Positions 60,595-64,000 of a stretch of 64,000 bases of DNA are shown here, in pieces. The notes beneath the pieces are model-generated. The model saw only the letters and a list, made by a program, of their open reading frames with translations, did no database searches and was not told the origin of the DNA. The stretch is from Bradyrhizobium yuanmingense (GTDB lineage Bacteria > Pseudomonadota > Alphaproteobacteria > Rhizobiales > Xanthobacteraceae): NCBI RefSeq assembly GCF_029167105.1, contig NZ_JARFML010000001.1:124001-188000 (forward strand), read 5' to 3'. Within the stretch, counting starts at the first letter, position 1, and the number at the start of each line of letters is the position of its first letter. The translations under genes were made by a program, and so were the position numbers.

Positions 60595-61360
60595 ATGCCT
60601 GAATTCGACTGGCGGTCGCCGGATTCCTATAAGAGCCTACAAGACGCCGAAATCACCGACATCGCCTGGGAATGTCTCCGCCGCAACGCGGACTATCGAC
60701 GCGAGTTTGAGGCGACGATTGCCAACAGTCCCGATGGCCAAGTGACACCGGAATTCAGGAGGAGGTGGGGCATCTGCTTTCGCCCATGACCCGCAGAGGT
60801 CCTTCGACGAACAGACGATCTTTTGGGCGCCTGAGGTTCTAGCGACGGTCGTTCCGGTTGCCTTGGCTGCCGATCTCAGTTCGGCGTCTCAGCCATTGCT
60901 CGATCTTACAGCCGGTCAGGTGCGCCGTGCCGCCGATGGCTGGCACACTGTGCTGCGCATCGGTGCGGTGGATCACCGTGTCTGGTCCAAAGAACCGCCG
61001 GTGCTCGGCGCGTCATACGCAGCGAAATTGCCGTTTGACGGCGATTTGGAAGCGCGCGCGTATGCAGCGCGGCGGCTGTGGCGCGCGATGAATGGACGCG
61101 CGCCAGGTCCTGCATTTCACAAACTATCTAAACAGCGGCGCGAACGACTGAGCGCCGCGATCCGTGCGCTCGATGCGCATACCGCGGGCGGCAGTTATCG
61201 CGTTGTCGCCGAAGCTCTCTTCAGCAAAAAGCGCATCCCCGATCGCGCCTGGAAGACGCATGATCTGCGCAATCGAACGATCCGCCTGGTGCAAGGCGGC
61301 ATCGCGTTGATGCGCGGGGGCTACCGCAAACTTCTGCGGCCTGGGCGCAGGGACGAGTAG
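60595..61360 (+). CDS. FseA-like excision activator, apparently joined by +1 ribosomal frameshift
   Basis: Two overlapping frames form one protein. Frame 1 from ATG 60595 encodes PEFDWRSPDSYKSLQDAEITDIAWECLRRNADYRREF…TPEFRRRWGICFRP and stops at TGA 60787-60789. The +1 frame continues HDPQRSFDEQTIFWAPEVLATVV… and ends with a DUF2285 domain (SAAIRALDAHTAGGSYRVVAEALFSKKRIPDRAWKTHDLRNRTIRLVQGGIALMRGGYRKLL). FseA of ICEMlSymR7A is made from two ORFs by programmed +1 frameshifting and activates rdfS; an rdfS-like gene follows here. The junction CGC CCA TGA C has a weak-stop UGAC context. Confidence 0.75.
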
Positions 61361-61370
61361 CGCAGTCCTC

Positions 61371-61413
61371 AAGGGGTGCCGAAAATCGCCCCCTCAAAAG
61401 TCGGCATCCCCTT
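61371..61413. promoter_or_regulatory. inverted repeat between fseA-like and rdfS-like genes
   Basis: AAGGGGTGCCGA (61371-61382) and TCGGCATCCCCTT (61401-61413) are complementary except for one bulged base. Could end fseA-like transcription or be a control site of the rdfS-like gene, whose start is 81 bp downstream. Confidence 0.5.
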
Positions 61414-61493
61414 CCGAGATCCTGCTTCTCCATGATGACCGCAGACACGCCGGCCTAGCCAGGCGTGGTGCGCTGTCCTCCTGGAGTTCTCAA

Positions 61494-61775
61494 ATGCCCG
61501 ATCTGATGGCCGGTCTTCCCCCGCGATTCCTGCGAACACCTGAGGCCGCGCGCTATCTTGGCCTGTCCGGTCGCACGCTCGAGAAGCACCGCACATACGG
61601 TACTGGGCCGACGTACCGGAAAATCGGCGGACGTGTTGTCTACGCCGTCGATGACTTGAAAGCGTGGGCCGACCGCGGCGCCAAGACGTCGACCTCCGAC
61701 CCCGGGAAGGGGACCGTGCTGCCGGCCAAGAAGCATCCCGCCCTGCGCCCATATGCGGGCCAGGAACGCCGCTGA
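61494..61775 (+). CDS. excisionase-type HTH protein, RdfS-like
   Basis: 93 residues. PPRFLRTPEAARYLGLSGRTLEKHRTYGTGPTYRKIGGRVVYAVDDLKAWADRGAKTSTSD is the MerR-like excisionase fold of recombination directionality factors; the remainder is a basic tail. In ICEMlSym-type elements RdfS drives excision with the integrase and is encoded ahead of transfer genes, as here (RepA, DUF2840, TraF follow). Start ATG 61494 with GGAG 9 bp upstream. Confidence 0.8.
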   Translation: MPDLMAGLPPRFLRTPEAARYLGLSGRTLEKHRTYGTGPTYRKIGGRVVYAVDDLKAWADRGAKTSTSDPGKGTVLPAKKHPALRPYAGQERR

Positions 61776-61797
61776 TCACCGCGGAAGGACTGTGATC

Positions 61798-62679
61798 ATG
61801 CGGCGTAAACTCCATTCCGAGCGCGATCAGCTTGAGCTCTTTCGGGCGCTGCCCGGTGACCTTGCGCCCCGCGACGCGCAGGATCTGATGGCATATCCGT
61901 TCTTTTCGTTGGCAAAGACCAAACGCATTGTGCCGATCGATTTCCGCGCGGGCGCGATTGCAATTCGGGTCGAAGCCGTTCCGGAACACGGCATGGCGAC
62001 CATTTGGGATGCTGATGTCCTGATCTGGGCTGCGTCCCAGATCGTGGAAGCCCGTGACGCCGGCTTGAAGACGTCGCGCCTGATGGCTGCAACGCCTTAC
62101 GAGATTTTGACGTTTGTCGGCCGCGGCACCAGCGCGCGTGACTATGACCGGCTGAAGGCCGGTCTCGACAGACTTCAGTCGACGACTGTGATGACATCGA
62201 TCCGTCAGCTGACAGAACGGCGACGACATCGCTTCTCCTGGATCAACGAGTGGAAGGAGACGGCCGATGCAAATGGCCGTCCATTTGGGCTCGAATTGAT
62301 CCTACCTGATTGGTTCTACGCGGGCGTAATCGATGAGGCGCTCGTGCTGACGATCGATCGCGCCTATTTCGATCTGACGGGCGGACTTGAGCGTTGGCTT
62401 TATCGTCTTGTGCGCAAGCATGGTGGCCGCCAGGAGGGCGGCTGGAGCTTTGACCTTGTGCACCTCCATGCCAAGTCCGGCATCCTCTCACCGCTCAAGC
62501 ATTTTGCTTACGACGTACGTCAGATCGTCCAGCGCCAGACATTGCCCGGTTATCGGCTTCTGCTCACGCGCGATCCTAACGGCATCGAGCGGCTGAACTT
62601 CTTGCCTGCGCCTGTTGCTCCCCTAACGGCACGCCTGCGCCGGCGCGGTCTCATTCCAAATTCGGAGGACAACCTGTGA
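61798..62679 (+). CDS. repA: replication initiator protein RepA
   Basis: 293 residues from ATG 61798 with GAAGGAC upstream. PRDAQDLMAYPFFSLAKTKRIVPIDFRAGAIAIRVEAVPEHGMATIWDADVLIWAASQIVEARD…TPYEILTFVGRGTSARDYDRLKAGLDRL…RFSWINEW is the winged-helix replication initiator found in alphaproteobacterial plasmids and ICEs. Direct repeats follow within 10 bp of its stop. It may support limited replication of the excised ICE. Confidence 0.85.
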   Translation: MRRKLHSERDQLELFRALPGDLAPRDAQDLMAYPFFSLAKTKRIVPIDFRAGAIAIRVEAVPEHGMATIWDADVLIWAASQIVEARDAGLKTSRLMAATPYEILTFVGRGTSARDYDRLKAGLDRLQSTTVMTSIRQLTERRRHRFSWINEWKETADANGRPFGLELILPDWFYAGVIDEALVLTIDRAYFDLTGGLERWLYRLVRKHGGRQEGGWSFDLVHLHAKSGILSPLKHFAYDVRQIVQRQTLPGYRLLLTRDPNGIERLNFLPAPVAPLTARLRRRGLIPNSEDNL

Positions 62680-62687
62680 ATCAGCTG

Positions 62688-62749
62688 GTGCTATCGGGGA
62701 CCGCAACCCTCGTGCTATCGGGGACCCGATCCTCGTGCTATCGGGGACC
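62688..62749 (+). repeat. three iterons downstream of repA (putative origin)
   Basis: GTGCTATCGGGGACC occurs at 62688-62702, 62712-62726 and 62735-62749 in direct orientation with 24- and 23-bp periods, about two helical turns. Spacers differ in sequence. Typical binding sites of a RepA-like initiator; the AT-richer DNA after 62795 could be the opening region. Confidence 0.8.
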
Positions 62750-62808
62750 GGAATCGGACTTAAGAGCTTGTTTCTCCGCGCTTTCCGGCCGCTCTAACTT
62801 TACTAACC

Positions 62809-62830
62809 AGAAATCCTTCGGATTTCTTCT
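62809..62830 (+). terminator. hairpin with short T-rich tail
   Basis: AGAAATCC (62809-62816), loop TTC, GGATTTCT (62820-62827), then TCTAAC. AT-rich stem, weak tail; could also be an origin element. Confidence 0.4.
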
Positions 62831-62968
62831 AACGGATCAGGCCGAAAGCCGCGTTGGCGGTGTTCGGCGATGGCAGTCCGACAGGTCAGCCTGGCTTTGC
62901 CGGCCATACACGCTCTTTACCGAGCCCCAAGCTCACGGCTGCCAGCTCCGGCGTCAGGGTGCCGCCGC

Positions 62969-63433
62969 ATGAGCGATCTCACGCAAGTGGAAGTGTTGTG
63001 GCTCGAGAAGCGGATCGAAAACCGCATTCGGTTCGGTCGCGTTGTCAAGGAACGGAAGCTTGATCGCCATCGGCGTGTCCTGTCATTCGCGCCAGGCAGC
63101 ATCTTTGCCTTCGTCCGTTGGACCTCGAACGACTTTGGCACGATCATTTCGCGGATCGACATCCTGCGCGCAGTCGCTCCGGGACAGCGCTGCTTGACCA
63201 TACCGTATGTGAAGCCTGGTGGAGAGATCCTGTTGCGGCTTTCCGGCTGGCAAAAGGTCGAACGGGTGCTGCAAATGATCGATGCCATCGAGGCACTTGG
63301 CATCGATCCCGCGGACATCGCGCCTGATCATTGGCATCACGTTCATAACCGCCTGTCCGTCAACGAAAACCCGCGTCCCTACACCAAGGCACGCCACCAG
63401 GCTTGGCTTCACCGTCAGAGGGTGATGCGATGA
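62969..63433 (+). CDS. DUF2840 protein
   Basis: 154 residues from ATG 62969. TQVEVLWLEKRIENRIRFGRVVKERKLDRHRRVLSFAPGSIFAFVRWTSNDFGTIISRIDILRAVAPGQ…YVKPGGEILLRLSGWQKVERVLQMIDAIEALGIDPADIAPDHWHHVHNRL is DUF2840, a constant neighbour of traF in rhizobial transfer operons. Function unknown. Overlaps traF by ATGA. Confidence 0.85.
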   Translation: MSDLTQVEVLWLEKRIENRIRFGRVVKERKLDRHRRVLSFAPGSIFAFVRWTSNDFGTIISRIDILRAVAPGQRCLTIPYVKPGGEILLRLSGWQKVERVLQMIDAIEALGIDPADIAPDHWHHVHNRLSVNENPRPYTKARHQAWLHRQRVMR

Positions 63434-63942
63434 CAGGCCGCCTGAAGACGCTAGCGGCGACGATTGGGGTCGCTGCTGCGCTCGTCGCGACGATCGTCCT
63501 GGAGCCGCTTCCGCTCTACATCTGGAATGCATCGGCAAGCGTGCCTATCGGTCTCTACCGTTTACTGCCGACCATGCGCTTCCATGTCACCGAGCTGGTC
63601 GCTGTTCACCCGCCGGAGCCGCTCGCGACCTTCCTCGACCTTAACGGCTATCTGCCGATCGGTCTCCCCATGCTCAAACGCGTCTTGGCGCTTCCCGGGC
63701 AAACTGTCTGCAGAAATGGGCTAACCATTTCGGTCGATACCGTCGCGGTGGGCGAGGCGCGGGATCGCGATGGACGCGGCCGGCCGCTGCCGAAATGGCA
63801 GGGCTGCCGCGTCGTCTGCGACGGCGAGCTGTTTCTGATGAACTGGCAGTCGGACGACTCTCTTGATGGCCGGTATTTTGGATTGCTTCCGGCATCTAGC
63901 GTGATCGGCAGTGCGATCCCGGTGTGGACGTGGAAGGAGTGA
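63430..63942 (+). CDS. traF: TraF, S26 signal-peptidase-like transfer protein
   Basis: 170 residues from ATG 63430. N-terminal membrane segment, then catalytic Ser37 in ASVPIGLYR and Lys83 in MLKRVLALPG, followed by the S26 beta-domain (LFLMNWQSDDSLDGRYFGLLPASSVIGSA). TraF matures or cyclises the pilin in conjugation systems. Starts in the ATGA overlap with DUF2840; the next gene starts 2 bp after its stop. Confidence 0.9.
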   Translation: MTGRLKTLAATIGVAAALVATIVLEPLPLYIWNASASVPIGLYRLLPTMRFHVTELVAVHPPEPLATFLDLNGYLPIGLPMLKRVLALPGQTVCRNGLTISVDTVAVGEARDRDGRGRPLPKWQGCRVVCDGELFLMNWQSDDSLDGRYFGLLPASSVIGSAIPVWTWKE

Positions 63943-63944
63943 TC

Positions 63945-64000
63945 GTGCGTATTCGACGTGTTCACCTCGCCATTCCTCTGTTCGATCGATTGCGAGATCA
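63945..64000 (+). CDS. start of a further transfer gene (cut by window end)
   Basis: GTG 63945, two bases after the traF stop and with GGAG at 63935-63938, opens VRIRRVHLAIPLFDRLRD to the window edge. In related operons a lytic transglycosylase follows traF; 18 residues are too few to say. Confidence 0.4.
   Translation, partial: MRIRRVHLAIPLFDRLRD

Noticed and set aside
60780..60790. Treating the fseA-like gene as an ordinary frameshift error like the other five
   Set aside because: This break needs a skipped rather than an added base, occurs exactly where the known FseA joins by +1 frameshifting, and has a weak UGAC stop context.
62688..62749. CRISPR array
   Set aside because: The three repeats are 15 bp with 8-9-bp spacers directly after repA and no cas genes are present; they are iterons.

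Overview
The window reads as chromosomal DNA of a high-GC alphaproteobacterium of the order Hyphomicrobiales, most likely Bradyrhizobium or a close relative. This rests on recognisable protein families (Ku, LigD-type ligase, PolX, DUF736, DUF2840, ArdC), on a LexA box of the alphaproteobacterial GAAC-N7-GAAC type, and on an integrative conjugative element (ICE) backbone like that of rhizobial ICEs. No database search was possible; family names come from motif recognition.

Layout. (a) 1-5485: the end of a contractile-injection/phage-baseplate operon (baseplate J-like, gpI-like tail protein, DUF6519). (b) 5486-18212: patchwork of degraded genes and small islands. It holds a truncated exonuclease, a frameshifted DUF3833 gene, a probable PD-(D/E)XK nuclease, short phage-like ORFs, two tandem membrane-anchored paralogues, an integrase remnant beside the 3' half of a tRNA(CAT), a TPR protein, a kinase-like protein, a DUF5677 gene and a broken resolvase. 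(c) 18368-34054: a compact conflict (defence-like) island. It contains a papain-like protease with a chagasin-like inhibitor, a small HTH protein, an AAA+ ATPase with a subtilase, an all-helical GASH-like protein, two P-loop GTPases, a GAP1-like protein, a caspase-like protease, a CHAT protease and a calcineurin-like phosphoesterase. The GAP1-like protein and the caspase end in the same EAD1-like domain, which suggests how the GTPase module could recruit the caspase. (d) 34584-44506: DNA repair. An SOS-type LexA box precedes a three-gene operon ending in a YedK/HMCES-type protein; then come Ku, topoisomerase IB (frameshifted), an RNase HII variant, a LigD-like ligase, a MOSC protein, PolX (frameshifted) and remnants of MOSC and ligD. 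(e) 44542-45499: small conserved genes. (f) about 46364-64000: ICE backbone with ArdC, ParB-like, strawberry-notch-like helicase, Toprim primase-like protein, DUF2493, DUF736, a Crp/Fnr regulator, a QseC/QseM/FseA/RdfS-like excision-control cassette, RepA with iterons, DUF2840, TraF and the start of a further gene.

How the parts work together. The ICE part carries a regulatory chain known from ICEMlSym-type elements: an XRE repressor divergent from a DUF2285 antiactivator, an activator apparently read through a +1 ribosomal frameshift, and an excisionase. ardC and the parB-like gene share a leader hairpin with compensatory base changes, and a short box in front of it recurs before the helicase gene. 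In the conflict island, tight ATGA overlaps (HTH-AAA; GASH-GTPase1-GTPase2) argue that the proteins act together.

Caution: five other genes (DUF3833, integrase, resolvase, topoisomerase IB, PolX) are each broken by what looks like a single missing base next to a G/C run. This may reflect systematic sequence error rather than five real pseudogenes.
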